64,000 nt of DNA from Janthinobacterium sp. B9-8 (GTDB taxonomy: Bacteria > Pseudomonadota > Gammaproteobacteria > Burkholderiales > Chitinibacteraceae): contig NZ_CP014222.1 in NCBI RefSeq assembly GCF_000969645.2, positions 2,731,740-2,795,739 on the forward strand, in the 5' to 3' direction. The notes beneath the pieces are model-generated. The model saw only the letters and a program-made list of their open reading frames with translations, ran no database searches and was not told where the DNA came from. Numbering within the stretch: the first letter of the stretch is position 1; each line of letters starts with the position of its first letter. This document shows positions 25,095-34,013 of this stretch, piece by piece. Made by a program: the position numbers and the translations under genes.

Positions 25095-25604
25095 ATGGCT
25101 TTACCAGGTAAGTTAAAAGCCCTCAATTTGTTTATGGATGGGATCAATTTTGCAGGACAGGTTACGGAAGTGACCCTGCCCAAGCTCAGCCGCAAGATGG
25201 AAGAGTACCGGGGCGGCGGCATGAGCGGCACGGTCGATATCGACCTCGGACTTGAAAAGCTCGAAATGTCGGCGACCTACGGCGGCTTTATGCGCGAAAT
25301 CCTCGCCAGCTTTGGCGCGGCTACGCACGACGCGGTGCTGCTGCGCTTTGCCGGTGGCTATCAGCGGGAAGACTCGGAAGAAGTCGATGCGGTCGAGGTG
25401 ATTGTGCGCGGGCGCCATAAAGAAATCGATATGGGCAGCCCCAAACCGGGCGACGACACCGAGTTCAAAGTCGCCAGCTCCCTCAGCTATTACAAGCTGA
25501 CCCTGAACGGCAAAACGCTGGTGGAAATCGATACGGTCAACATGATTGAAATCATCGACGGTATCGACCGCCTCGCAAAAATGCGCAGCGCCATTGGCCT
25601 GTAA
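25095..25604 (+). CDS. FII: tail tube protein (P2 gpFII type)
   Basis: 169 residues starting MALPGKLKALNLFMDGINFA, with GGMSGTVDIDLGLEKLEMSATYGG and a C-terminal YKLTLNGKTLVEIDTVNMI, all typical of FII. It polymerises into the rigid inner tube. It follows the sheath gene by 15 bp. Confidence 0.95.
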   Translation: MALPGKLKALNLFMDGINFAGQVTEVTLPKLSRKMEEYRGGGMSGTVDIDLGLEKLEMSATYGGFMREILASFGAATHDAVLLRFAGGYQREDSEEVDAVEVIVRGRHKEIDMGSPKPGDDTEFKVASSLSYYKLTLNGKTLVEIDTVNMIEIIDGIDRLAKMRSAIGL

Positions 25605-25624
25605 TTAAAAGGATTTAAACCCAA

Positions 25625-25930
25625 ATGAATGTTCAAGAAAAAAACCCCAACACCGTCGAACTCGATACACCCATCACGCGCGGCGAGCAAACGATCCGCT
25701 CTATTACCCTCATCAAACCCAAAAGCGGCGCATTGCGTGGCGTGAAGCTGGGCGACTTGCTGCAAATGGATGTGGAAGCCATCACCCGGGTATTGCCGCG
25801 TATTTCAGACCCTGCGCTCACCGAGCAGGATGTCCGCAATCTGGACCCCGCCGACCTGCTGCAATTGGCCGGGATTACCGCCGGTTTTTTATTGCAGAAG
25901 GACGCCAAAGCGGACTACCCGCAAGCGTAA
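25625..25930 (+). CDS. E: tail assembly protein E (P2 gpE)
   Basis: 101 residues of the gpE/gp41 family: ELDTPITRGEQTIRSITLIKP, RGVKLGDLLQMDVEAITRVLPRI. It is a tape-measure chaperone. The heptamer T TTT TTA (25885-25891) lies with TTT and TTA in the E frame, so a -1 slip moves ribosomes into a frame that stays open through the E' gene at 25939. That is the same logic as P2 E/E+E', where the fused form is made at low frequency. Confidence 0.93.
   Translation: MNVQEKNPNTVELDTPITRGEQTIRSITLIKPKSGALRGVKLGDLLQMDVEAITRVLPRISDPALTEQDVRNLDPADLLQLAGITAGFLLQKDAKADYPQA
25885..25891 (+). promoter_or_regulatory. programmed -1 frameshift site joining E to E'
   Basis: T TTT TTA fits the X XXY YYZ rule in the E frame. 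After slipping, reading continues from 25891 (ATT GCA GAA GGA...) without a stop into E' and to 26061, giving a product of about 145 residues. P2 uses an equivalent T-run heptamer at the same place. Confidence 0.85.
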
Positions 25931-25938
25931 ATTCAGCC

Positions 25939-26061
25939 ATGGCCGATATCGCCATGGTGTTTCATTGGCCCCCGGAGGCGATGAACACCATGACGATCTC
26001 TGAGCTGATGGAATGGCGCGAAGAAGCGCGCAAACGATACAACCCAGAAAACAATACATGA
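25939..26061 (+). CDS. E': GpE' family tail protein (frameshift extension of E)
   Basis: Forty residues from the first ATG in this frame: MADIAMVFHWPPEAMNTMTI followed by SELMEWREEARKR, the small P2 GpE signature. It is most likely translated mainly as the C-terminal part of the E+E' frameshift product. The stop overlaps the methyltransferase start (ATGA). Confidence 0.85.
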   Translation: MADIAMVFHWPPEAMNTMTISELMEWREEARKRYNPENNT

Positions 26062-26771
26062 AAAATTTCCTCCACCAAGGCGACTGCCTGCCCTTCTTAG
26101 AATCCCTCCCCGCCGCCCGGGTTGATGCGCTGATCACTGATCCGCCTTATGCCTCGGGCGGCTTACATATCGGCTCTAAACATCGCAGTACAAGCGAGAA
26201 ATACCAAAACAACGACACCGTCCGCAAATACCCTGAATTTACCGGCGATCACCGCGACCAACGCGCCCACCTGCGCTGGATGACGCTGTGGTTGTCTGAA
26301 TGCCTGCGCGTCATGAAAGACGGTGCGCCCATTTGCTTATTCACCGACTGGCGACAATTGCCGCTGACCACCGACGCTTTGCAGGTTGCAGGCTTTACCT
26401 GGCGCGGCATTGCGGTCTGGGATAAGGGCGAAGGCGTGCGCCCCCAGATGGGGCGCTTTAGAAATCAGGCGGAATACATTGTGTGGGGCAGTAAAGGCGA
26501 TATGCCACTGGCCCGCGATGTGGGCGTGTTGCGCGGCGTTTATAAGGAAGTGGTCAAACAAAAAGACAAGTTCCATATCACCGGCAAACCCACCGATTTA
26601 ATGCGCGATCTGATCAAGATCTGCGCGCCAGGCGGTTTAATTCTGGACCCTTTCGCCGGATCAGGCTCGACCCTGCTGGCGGCGGAGTTGGAAGGCTACG
26701 ACTGGCTGGGCTGTGAGTTAAGCGAGGAATACAAAAATATTGCCTTAGAACGATTGGCACAGGAGCACTAA
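26058..26771 (+). CDS. site-specific DNA methyltransferase (DPPY type)
   Basis: 237 residues from ATG 26058. Motif IV DPPYASGG (about 28-35) comes before motif I LDPFAGSGSTLLAAELEG (near the C-terminus), the beta-class order of N6-adenine or N4-cytosine methyltransferases. There is no restriction partner nearby, so it is probably an orphan enzyme that protects phage DNA from host restriction or marks it. It is inserted in the tail operon between E' and the tape measure gene, with both junctions overlapping, so it is expressed as a late gene. Confidence 0.88.
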   Translation: MKNFLHQGDCLPFLESLPAARVDALITDPPYASGGLHIGSKHRSTSEKYQNNDTVRKYPEFTGDHRDQRAHLRWMTLWLSECLRVMKDGAPICLFTDWRQLPLTTDALQVAGFTWRGIAVWDKGEGVRPQMGRFRNQAEYIVWGSKGDMPLARDVGVLRGVYKEVVKQKDKFHITGKPTDLMRDLIKICAPGGLILDPFAGSGSTLLAAELEGYDWLGCELSEEYKNIALERLAQEH

Positions 26772-29353
26772 TGAGCGCGGCGCGAAATTTACGATTAGAA
26801 GTGGTGTTAAAAGCAATTGATCAATTTACCGCGCCGTTTAAAGGGGTACTGAATCAAAGCAAGGCGGTTGCAAAGCAAGTCAGCGAACTTAAAAATAAAA
26901 TGAAAGCACTGGATAAAACCCAGGGCCAGATTGATTCGTTTAAAAAGCTGACCCGCGATACCGCCCAGACCTCGCAGCACATGAAAGCAGCCCAGGAACG
27001 CGCCACGGCGCTGGGCAGAAGTCTGGCCGCCACGGCCCATCCAACCCGGCAAATGAGCGCTGAATTTAACCGGGCTAAAAAAGAAGCGGCGGAACTGGCC
27101 GCCCGCCACACTCAGCTGGTCAACCAGCAACAAAGCCTGCGCACCTCCTTAAATGCGGCGGGTATTTCTACGCGCAACCTCTCCCAGCATCAGCGCGAGT
27201 TACGACAAAACGCCACCAGCACCAGCGCCGCCCTGCAAAGAGAACAACAGCAGCTGGAACGCTTAGGCCGACAGATGCAGCGCCAACATGCCGCCCGGGC
27301 AACTTACGACCGAAGCATGAACGTCAGAAACAATCTGGCGGGAGCCGGTGCGGGTATGGCCGTTGCGGGTGGCGGTGCGCTGTATGCAGCTAAGCGGGTG
27401 ATGGGGCCGGGCTTAGATTTTGATGCGGAAATGTCCAGCGTACAGGCGCTCACCCGACTAGATAAAAACGGCCCCCAGCTCGCGGCCTTACGCAAACAGG
27501 CGCGAGAATTAGGCGCGGCCACCAGCTTTACCGCCAACGAAGCCGCACAGGGGCAAGGCTTTTTAGCCATGGCGGGCTTTGATCCGACCGCTATTCAAAA
27601 GGCCATGCCTGGCGTACTTGATTTAGCCAAGGCCGGACGGGTAGAACTGCCCGCCGCTGCCGATATGGCCTCTAATATTCTGACCGGCTTTAAGCTGAAC
27701 GCTGAACAGATGGGCCGCGCGGGCGATGTACTGGTCGGCACATTCACCCGCTCGAATGTCGATTTAAGAATGCTGGCAGAAACCATGAAATACGCTGCGC
27801 CGGTCGCTGCCGGTCTGGGCGTGGATCTGGAAACCGCCGCAGCCATGACCGGTAAGCTAGGCGACGCAGGGATTCAGGCCAGCATGGGCGGCACCGCCTT
27901 ACGCGCCATTATGTCCCGCTTGGCGGCCCCACCCAAAATGGCCGCAGAAGCCATCAAAGAACTCGCCCTACAGACCAAAGATGCAAAGGGCAATCTACGC
28001 GACCTGCCGACGATCCTTGCAGAGTTGGAAGCCAAAACCAAAAACATGGGGAACGCCCAGCGGGCGGGATACTTTAAGCATATTGCTGGTGAAGAAGCTT
28101 TTAGTGCTTTGCAAGTGCTCACCGCGCAAGCTGGTAGCGGCAAGCTGCAAGAACTGATTGCCACCCTCAGACAATCCGCCGGAGAAGCCAGTAAAAACGC
28201 AGCCACCATGAGCGACAACGCGGCGGGCGATATCAAGACGCTGCAATCAGCCTGGGAAGATGTGGGCATTGAAATGTTTGAAGGCAGCAACAGCCCCCTG
28301 CGCGAGCTGCTGCAAAATATCACTGACGTCATCCGCAAAACAGGCGAATGGATGAAGGCTAATCCCGAGCTCACAGCAACCATCGTAAAAGTTTCTGCAT
28401 CAGTAGCGGCAGTCGTTGCCATTCTGGGCGGCTTAGCCCTGGCCGCAGCGGCGCTGTTAGGCCCCTTTGCCATGGTTCGGTTTGCCCTGACCACGATGAA
28501 TATTCAAATGGGTATTGGCTCAGTGTTAGCCAAAGCCGCCACATGGAGTTATGGCCTGTTGACCGGCGCTTTAAGCCTGGCCGGTAATGCCGCACTATTT
28601 ATGGGCCGCGCCCTGCTGATGAATCCTATCGGCTTATTGGTAACGGGTATCGCCATTGCCGCCCTGTTGATTTACAAATATTGGGAGCCGATTAAGGCCT
28701 TCTTTGGTGGCCTGTGGGATCAGATCAAAGAAGCGTTTAATGGTGGCATTTCAGGGATCGGCGCATTAATTCTCAATTGGTCGCCGCTGGGTTTGTTTTA
28801 CAGCGCCTTTGCCAAGGTCTTCAGCTGGTTTGGTTTGGAACTCCCCGCCACCTTTACCGGCTATGGCCAGATGATGGTCGACGGTTTGTGGCAAGGGATC
28901 GCCGGTAAGTGGGACTGGTTAAAAGGCAAATTCTACGAGCTGGCCAAAATGCTGCCCGAACCGGTACAAAAGGCGCTTGATATCCACTCGCCCTCCCGCG
29001 TGTTTGCACAAATTGGGCGGCATACCGTCGCGGGCTTAGACAAAGGCTTAAGCGACAGCCAGCAAGCGCCACTCGATACCATCAGGAACATGGCCCGCAA
29101 AATGGCAACCGCTGCCGGTGGCCTGATGATTGGCGGCACCAGCTTAGGAGCCATGGCCGATATCCAACTGGATCAGCGCCCGCCCATGTCCACCCAAAGC
29201 AGCTACGGCCAAGCGCCAGCGATCCAGATCACGATTAATGCGGCGCCAGGCATGAACGAACAAGCACTGGCGCAACTGGTCGCGCAAGAAATCGCCAAAG
29301 CCGACCGCCAGAAGCAAGTGCGCAGCCGTTCACGCTTAGGAGACAGCGACTGA
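26771..29353 (+). CDS. T: tail tape measure protein (P2 gpT type)
   Basis: 860 residues. A long Gln/Ala/Arg-rich coiled coil (about 20-180) is followed by the TP901 core (LDFDAEMSSVQALTRL, GAATSFTANEAAQGQGFLAMAGF, ASMGGTALRAIMSRL), then hydrophobic segments (about 535-650) and a C-terminal DIHSPSRVFAQIGRHTVAGL. Its length sets tail length, and it probably forms a channel in the host membrane at ejection. Confidence 0.94.
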   Translation: MSAARNLRLEVVLKAIDQFTAPFKGVLNQSKAVAKQVSELKNKMKALDKTQGQIDSFKKLTRDTAQTSQHMKAAQERATALGRSLAATAHPTRQMSAEFNRAKKEAAELAARHTQLVNQQQSLRTSLNAAGISTRNLSQHQRELRQNATSTSAALQREQQQLERLGRQMQRQHAARATYDRSMNVRNNLAGAGAGMAVAGGGALYAAKRVMGPGLDFDAEMSSVQALTRLDKNGPQLAALRKQARELGAATSFTANEAAQGQGFLAMAGFDPTAIQKAMPGVLDLAKAGRVELPAAADMASNILTGFKLNAEQMGRAGDVLVGTFTRSNVDLRMLAETMKYAAPVAAGLGVDLETAAAMTGKLGDAGIQASMGGTALRAIMSRLAAPPKMAAEAIKELALQTKDAKGNLRDLPTILAELEAKTKNMGNAQRAGYFKHIAGEEAFSALQVLTAQAGSGKLQELIATLRQSAGEASKNAATMSDNAAGDIKTLQSAWEDVGIEMFEGSNSPLRELLQNITDVIRKTGEWMKANPELTATIVKVSASVAAVVAILGGLALAAAALLGPFAMVRFALTTMNIQMGIGSVLAKAATWSYGLLTGALSLAGNAALFMGRALLMNPIGLLVTGIAIAALLIYKYWEPIKAFFGGLWDQIKEAFNGGISGIGALILNWSPLGLFYSAFAKVFSWFGLELPATFTGYGQMMVDGLWQGIAGKWDWLKGKFYELAKMLPEPVQKALDIHSPSRVFAQIGRHTVAGLDKGLSDSQQAPLDTIRNMARKMATAAGGLMIGGTSLGAMADIQLDQRPPMSTQSSYGQAPAIQITINAAPGMNEQALAQLVAQEIAKADRQKQVRSRSRLGDSD

Positions 29354-29763
29354 TGATGATGGTCTTAGGTATGTTTGTATTTGAGCTGGCCAGCGCTCCT
29401 TACCAAACTTTAGAGCAGTCAAAGTCATGGCGGCACGCCAGCCAGACGCGGATCGGTATCGGCCCGGCGAATCAGTTTCTAGGGCCGGATGCGGAAACCA
29501 TCGCGCTGAGCGGCGTATTGTATGAAGAACTGAATGCGGGCGAGGTGTCTTTGCTGGCGCTGGAAGAAATGGCCGACACGGGGGAAGCGTATTTTTTAAT
29601 TGAAGGCACCGGCTGGATTTATGGCGAGTACGTGATCGAATCCATCAAAACCACCCGCAGCCTGTTTTACAAGAACGGCTCAGCCCGCAAGATTGAATTT
29701 AACTTAAGCCTGAAGCGGATCACATCCGACCCGCTCGAAACCATCATGGGCCTGTTGCAATGA
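29353..29763 (+). CDS. U: tail protein U (P2 gpU type)
   Basis: 136 residues: MMMVLGMFVFELASAPYQTL, WRHASQTRIGIGPANQFLGPD and FNLSLKRITSD are typical gpU. It is a tail terminator or completion protein. The start overlaps the T stop and the stop overlaps D. Confidence 0.93.
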   Translation: MMMVLGMFVFELASAPYQTLEQSKSWRHASQTRIGIGPANQFLGPDAETIALSGVLYEELNAGEVSLLALEEMADTGEAYFLIEGTGWIYGEYVIESIKTTRSLFYKNGSARKIEFNLSLKRITSDPLETIMGLLQ

Positions 29764-30815
29764 ATGAAGGCCACAAAGCCCCGCGCTTTAAAATCCTAGT
29801 CGGCAGTAAAGATATTTCTAAACTGGTGAACGACCGGCTGGTGTCGGTTAGCCTGACAGACAATCGCGGCTTTGAAGCGGACCAGCTCGATATCACGCTG
29901 GATGATAGCGACTGCCTGCTGGAAATCCCGCCACGCGGTGCCGTGGTCAGTGTGTCGCTGGGCTGGTCGGATAGCGGCCTAGTCGATAAAGGCCAATATA
30001 CGGTGGATGAAGTCGAACACAGCGGCGCACCGGATCAGCTCACCATCCGCGCCCGCAGTGCCGATTTACGCGCAGGCTTGTCGGTTAAGAAAGAACGCTC
30101 CTGGCATCAAACCACCGTGGGCGCGATTGTGGAAACCATCGCCAAACAAAATAAGATCCAGCACCGGATCGGCCCAGACTTAGCCGGGCAAGCCATCCGC
30201 CACATCGACCAGACCAGCGAAAGCGACGCCAGCTTTTTAAGCCGCATTGCTCTGATGTTTGACGCCATTGCCACGGTCAAAGATAACAGCCTGCTGTTTA
30301 TGAAAGCAGGCCAAGCCACCACGGCCAGCGGCCAGCCCCTGGGTAAAGTGCTGATTACGCGCCAGTCTGGCGATAGTCACCGCTTTGGTATTGCAGACCG
30401 GGGCGCATATAGCGGCGTGAAAGCCGCATGGCAAAACACCAAAACGGCCAAGAAAGAAACCACCACCGTAAAACGCAAACCCAGGAAAAAATCAGGCCCA
30501 GGGCAAGGTGAAGTGATCCAAGGCGCGGACGATAATGTCAAAACCCTAAGACACGTTTACGCCAGCAAAACCAACGCCGAACGGGCCGCAAAAGCCGAAT
30601 GGGAAAAACTGCAGCGCGGCGTGGCTCAATTCTCAATCACCCTCGCCTATGGCCGCCCCGAACTCTTCCCCGAACTGCCCGCCAGCGTTTCAGGCTTTAA
30701 GCCCATCATTGACCAACAAAACTGGATCATCAGCCGCGCTACACACAGCCTGACCGATAGCGGCTACACCACGGCTTTGGAGCTGGAAGTAAAGGCCAGT
30801 GAAGTGGATGGGTAA
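29760..30815 (+). CDS. D: phage late control / baseplate hub protein (P2 gpD type)
   Basis: 351 residues of the GPD/gp27-like fold: FKILVGSKDISKLVNDRLVS at the start, DQLDITLDDSD, and the hub stretch IDQTSESDASFLSRIALMFD. The C-terminus ends with ALELEVKAS. It forms the base under the gpV spike and is the homologue of the gp27 part of VgrG. It closes the late tail operon; the convergent HEPN gene ends 20 bp further. Confidence 0.94.
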   Translation: MNEGHKAPRFKILVGSKDISKLVNDRLVSVSLTDNRGFEADQLDITLDDSDCLLEIPPRGAVVSVSLGWSDSGLVDKGQYTVDEVEHSGAPDQLTIRARSADLRAGLSVKKERSWHQTTVGAIVETIAKQNKIQHRIGPDLAGQAIRHIDQTSESDASFLSRIALMFDAIATVKDNSLLFMKAGQATTASGQPLGKVLITRQSGDSHRFGIADRGAYSGVKAAWQNTKTAKKETTTVKRKPRKKSGPGQGEVIQGADDNVKTLRHVYASKTNAERAAKAEWEKLQRGVAQFSITLAYGRPELFPELPASVSGFKPIIDQQNWIISRATHSLTDSGYTTALELEVKASEVDG

Positions 30816-30834
30816 ATGTTACTAAATAGACACT

Positions 30835-32190
30835 CTAAATTGCTATGTGTGTAACAAAATCACAATCACGTGATATATTTTTCACTCTAAAATAGTTACG
30901 CGGCCCAGTATAAGACAGTGCATTAAAAACAAGATTATGAAAAAGATTCAAGCAAGACAGCACTCGCTCACGTTCTACTAATTCAACGGCAGGACTATCA
31001 TCCTTTATTTTTGGATGCGCGCATGCATTTCTTAAATCACTCCATAGTTTTTTTTCATCTTTAGTTATAATTTCTCTATCTATTAAATAATTCAAAGCCT
31101 TTGCTGCGGTCTGTTTTTTTAAATATGAAATACTATTATGCAATGTTACCTTGTATTCAATATCAATTTCAAGATCAGATATAATTTCTTTAATTTTTTT
31201 CACATCTGCATCTAAATCTTCATCTCTATTTTTAGTCTCAATTATCGGAATAAATATATCAAGCAGCAATCCTTCAATAGCCACAGACAATGTCAAAGCA
31301 GCAATACTATTGATTGACTGAAACGAATACCACACTTGATACCATTGAGAATAAATACTGTCGTAAACTTTTCTATTTTCAGATCGTACATTCAAAATGT
31401 TTTTAAACAACTGATAATGATACTCTTTGTTGTTATAATCACCCCCTACATTACTAACCATAGGATTAGATGAAATTTTATTTCTATAACTATTATTTAT
31501 AGAGCAAATTTTTGTTACAATCTCAACCCCAGTTCTTTCACAAACATAATAAGGCTGAGGCATTGAACCACAACTAAATCCAATATAAAACTTCAAACAT
31601 TCAAGAACATTTTTTACATCAAAACAACCTGATACCACTGCAGTTACATACCCCTTCATTTTAATTAAATTAATAGAAAAAGAATCACAATCAATAACGC
31701 TCTGATTCCGCGAAACAGAGATCGAACCCAAAGTTGACTCTTCTTTATTCGATTTATTTGCTGGGATATCAAAATACTCAGAAAACTCAAAATAAAGATG
31801 ATTCTGTGTTTCGTTTTCTATATTTAAAACTGTTGTGCAAGAGATTGATGACAAAAGAACCTCTATCACAACAGGAGAGTTTTCCATACCAAAATCCAAG
31901 CGAATAGAAAAACCTCTTGATTCATAGCAGCTACCATCTAAGGTTTCAACTTCAAGGTAAAGCTGCTGCTCTTGAATTAGTCCATCCTCAGGGACATTTA
32001 AATAGAATAGTATTCGAGGAATATTTTCTTTTTCAATACAAATGAACTCTAATTTCAATTGCCCCATTGAGTCTATTTTAATAGTGCCATACCCAGATAA
32101 TCGAAGACCTAGCTCTTGCCATATTTTAACTTTTGTACAATGTAAAACTAAATCACCAGTACGCACTAATTTTTTCAGATCATTAATCAA
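30835..32190 (-). CDS. HEPN-domain protein, candidate abortive-infection gene
   Basis: 451 residues, AT-rich and on the opposite strand to the late genes. The N-terminal two thirds are beta-rich and unfamiliar. The C-terminal 160 are helical and contain LWSDLRNACAHPK, an R-x4-H motif of HEPN ribonucleases, in the same layout as ApeA-like and other defence HEPN proteins. It lies between gene D and the repressor, a well-known exchange spot in P2-like phages. RNA cleavage leading to cell shutdown on infection by other phages is a sensible prediction. It has no partner gene on its strand. Confidence 0.7.
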   Translation of the reverse strand: MINDLKKLVRTGDLVLHCTKVKIWQELGLRLSGYGTIKIDSMGQLKLEFICIEKENIPRILFYLNVPEDGLIQEQQLYLEVETLDGSCYESRGFSIRLDFGMENSPVVIEVLLSSISCTTVLNIENETQNHLYFEFSEYFDIPANKSNKEESTLGSISVSRNQSVIDCDSFSINLIKMKGYVTAVVSGCFDVKNVLECLKFYIGFSCGSMPQPYYVCERTGVEIVTKICSINNSYRNKISSNPMVSNVGGDYNNKEYHYQLFKNILNVRSENRKVYDSIYSQWYQVWYSFQSINSIAALTLSVAIEGLLLDIFIPIIETKNRDEDLDADVKKIKEIISDLEIDIEYKVTLHNSISYLKKQTAAKALNYLIDREIITKDEKKLWSDLRNACAHPKIKDDSPAVELVERERVLSCLNLFHNLVFNALSYTGPRNYFRVKNISRDCDFVTHIAI

Positions 32191-32401
32191 AATATATATC
32201 CTTATAGAGTATAAAACTTACTAAAAAATGAAAAATACTCAGAAACTACTTCTGCAAATGATATCACTCTGCTTTTAAAATCCACACATATCAAGAATCT
32301 GTATTTTTTAATCAACAGGTAAATATTGGCAGGACTAGCGAACAAAAACACAATCGTTATCATCATTGACAACAGACAAAGCGTTGTCCATACTAACAAC
32401 A

Positions 32402-32692
32402 ATGAAAGCAAAGCTAATGATGAACTTAAGGCAGCCAGTTTCTGAGAATGCCTTTGCTGCCATAAAGATATGGCAAGTGCCACAGCCAGTAAGAGCCAGC
32501 CTGCACACGCTAAAATACAGCCTTGCCCTTGTGAGAAATGGTGTTTGTTTACTTCGTTATGATAATGAAGCAGGCAAAGGCGATCACAAGCACATTGGGC
32601 AAGATGAAATTAATTATGAATTTCAAGATGCGGCAAAGCTACTGGACGACTTCTGGGCTGATGTTGATATGATTTTAAAGGAGCAAATATGA
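32402..32692 (+). CDS. TumE-family toxin
   Basis: From ATG 32402 the product is 96 residues; an upstream ATG (32366) adds 12 residues not typical of the family. Neither start has a good ribosome site. IKIWQVPQPV, LKYSLALVRNGVCLLRYDN and EAGKGDHKHIGQDEI are the TumE family core. TumE proteins are toxins of type II toxin-antitoxin pairs found on plasmids and phages. The stop overlaps the antitoxin ATG. The pair may stabilise the prophage or act in exclusion. Confidence 0.8.
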   Translation: MKAKLMMNLRQPVSENAFAAIKIWQVPQPVRASLHTLKYSLALVRNGVCLLRYDNEAGKGDHKHIGQDEINYEFQDAAKLLDDFWADVDMILKEQI

Positions 32693-33039
32693 ATACATTA
32701 ACGCTCACCGTAATGAGCCGGGCGGAAGTCACACGCCGAGCACTTGCGGCAATGAATGGTGAAGTTCAAGGCGAAATTGTCGCCTTCAATAGTGCAGAAG
32801 AATTGTTTGATACTTTAGGCGGTGGCCGCTGGGCTTTGCTCCATGCCTTGCTTGAATCCGACAAGCTGTCTGTACGCGAGCTATCCAGAAAATTAGGCCG
32901 GGATGTCAAAGCGGTACACCGCGATGCTACAAAGCTACGCGATGCGGGAATTATTGAAGCGGGAGAGGATGGACGAGGCTTGTTCTGCGCTTTTGATAAA
33001 GTGCATGTTGATGCAACCGCTGCTCGATTAGTTGCCTAA
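32689..33039 (+). CDS. TumA-type HTH antitoxin
   Basis: 116 residues with a winged-helix core: WALLHALLESDKLSVRELSRK, LGRDVKAVHRDATKLRDAGI and EDGRGLFCAFDKV, like the HVO_A0114-type DNA-binding proteins that partner TumE. It would neutralise the toxin and repress the operon. The ATGA overlap with the toxin implies coupled translation. A terminator hairpin follows at 33061. Confidence 0.8.
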   Translation: MNTLTLTVMSRAEVTRRALAAMNGEVQGEIVAFNSAEELFDTLGGGRWALLHALLESDKLSVRELSRKLGRDVKAVHRDATKLRDAGIIEAGEDGRGLFCAFDKVHVDATAARLVA

Positions 33040-33060
33040 TTCGCACAGCCACTTATAACC

Positions 33061-33089
33061 AAGCCCCTGCCAGTCAGGGGCTTTTGTTT
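33061..33089 (+). terminator. terminator of the tumE-tumA operon
   Basis: AGCCCCTG and CAGGGGCT form an 8-bp hairpin with a CCAGT-like loop, followed by TTTGTTT. It lies 21 bases after the antitoxin stop. Confidence 0.8.
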
Positions 33090-33098
33090 ACCTGCGAT

Positions 33099-33353
33099 CT
33101 ATACCGCCGAACTCGCATTAATTGTCAGCACCAGTGAATCAACCTGTTGCTCTGTAATGACGGGCTTATCCTCTGGAGAATACCGTACAGGCAAATAGTC
33201 CCTGCCCGTCACCACACCCAGCGCAAAAGACAGCAATATGCAGGCGGCCAAGAGTAATCGGGGAGAGGCAGAGCTGTGAAAATGAGCATGGTTAATCTGA
33301 ATACTTTTACTGGTAACCATAGCAACATCGTTTGAAAAAAATTGATCTTTCAT
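33099..33353 (-). CDS. small single-span membrane protein
   Basis: 84 residues with one hydrophobic span (about 32-48, LLLAACILLSFALGVVTG) and no recognisable domain. It sits between two terminators on the strand of the repressor. Small membrane proteins at this place in prophages are often superinfection-exclusion factors, but nothing in the sequence proves it. Confidence 0.5.
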   Translation of the reverse strand: MKDQFFSNDVAMVTSKSIQINHAHFHSSASPRLLLAACILLSFALGVVTGRDYLPVRYSPEDKPVITEQQVDSLVLTINASSAV

Positions 33354-33404
33354 TTTTATTTAGCCATAAAAAAAATCTGCAAAATGCAGATTCGCCCCCC
33401 CAAT

Positions 33405-33441
33405 AAAAAAGCAGCGGCCTGTTTCAGGTCGCTGCTTTTTA
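33405..33441. terminator. bidirectional terminator
   Basis: AAAAAAGCAGCGGCCT and AGGTCGCTGCTTTTT form a long stem with a GTTTC loop, flanked by A and T runs. It can end both the repressor transcript (minus) and readthrough from the plus strand. Confidence 0.85.
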
Positions 33442-33480
33442 TGGTCTTTTGATTACACTACTACTATGGGTATTTCTGGG

Positions 33481-33957
33481 CTATTTCTTACCAAAATGGA
33501 AGGTATGGTCGCCTTTAAATCCACCTGATATGTTCTGGCCGACCTCACCATTAAAAATCTGGGTTGTGCCTGATTTCTGTTCTTTCTTTGCTGTTACCAC
33601 ACCAGACAGCGCTGTTGCTGTAGTGAGGATTGCGGCTTGCCCATCAGATGAGGCAGATCGAAATGCAGTAATCAGCCTCTGCTCTGGCTCTGGCAGAACT
33701 CCCAAAGCACGTTCTCCCGTCACGATGTACTGAATATCAGCACCTAATTTATAGAGTGGCAATAGTACCCAAACAAGCGGCGTTACTTGGTTTCTTTCAT
33801 AAGTTCCAAGGGAGCTAATCGAGACGCCAAGCGCCTTCGCGGCCTCTTTTTGAGATAAGCCTAAGCGCTTTCTTTCCTCTTTAAAACGGATAGAAATATC
33901 CAACATGTCAGACTTTACTATTGACGAGGTAGTAGGTGTTGTAGATAATTGATCCAT
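33481..33957 (-). CDS. phage repressor, XRE-type helix-turn-helix
   Basis: About 158 residues from ATG 33957; a second ATG at 33906 and a longer frame to 34059 are possible, and none has a clear ribosome site. The HTH reads FKEERKRLGLSQKEAAKALG followed by VSISSLGTYERNQVTP. The C-terminal part (from about 95) is Ser/Gly-rich and ends HTFHFGKK; it lacks a LexA-like Ser/Lys protease motif, so induction would not be by RecA cleavage, as for P2 C. It is divergent from the 34014 gene, forming the lysis-lysogeny switch. Confidence 0.82.
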   Translation of the reverse strand: MDQLSTTPTTSSIVKSDMLDISIRFKEERKRLGLSQKEAAKALGVSISSLGTYERNQVTPLVWVLLPLYKLGADIQYIVTGERALGVLPEPEQRLITAFRSASSDGQAAILTTATALSGVVTAKKEQKSGTTQIFNGEVGQNISGGFKGDHTFHFGKK

Positions 33958-34013
33958 AGATTCTGATAAGTCGCTTAGTGACACTCTAAATAACCTTAAT
34001 GGTAACTTAAACG

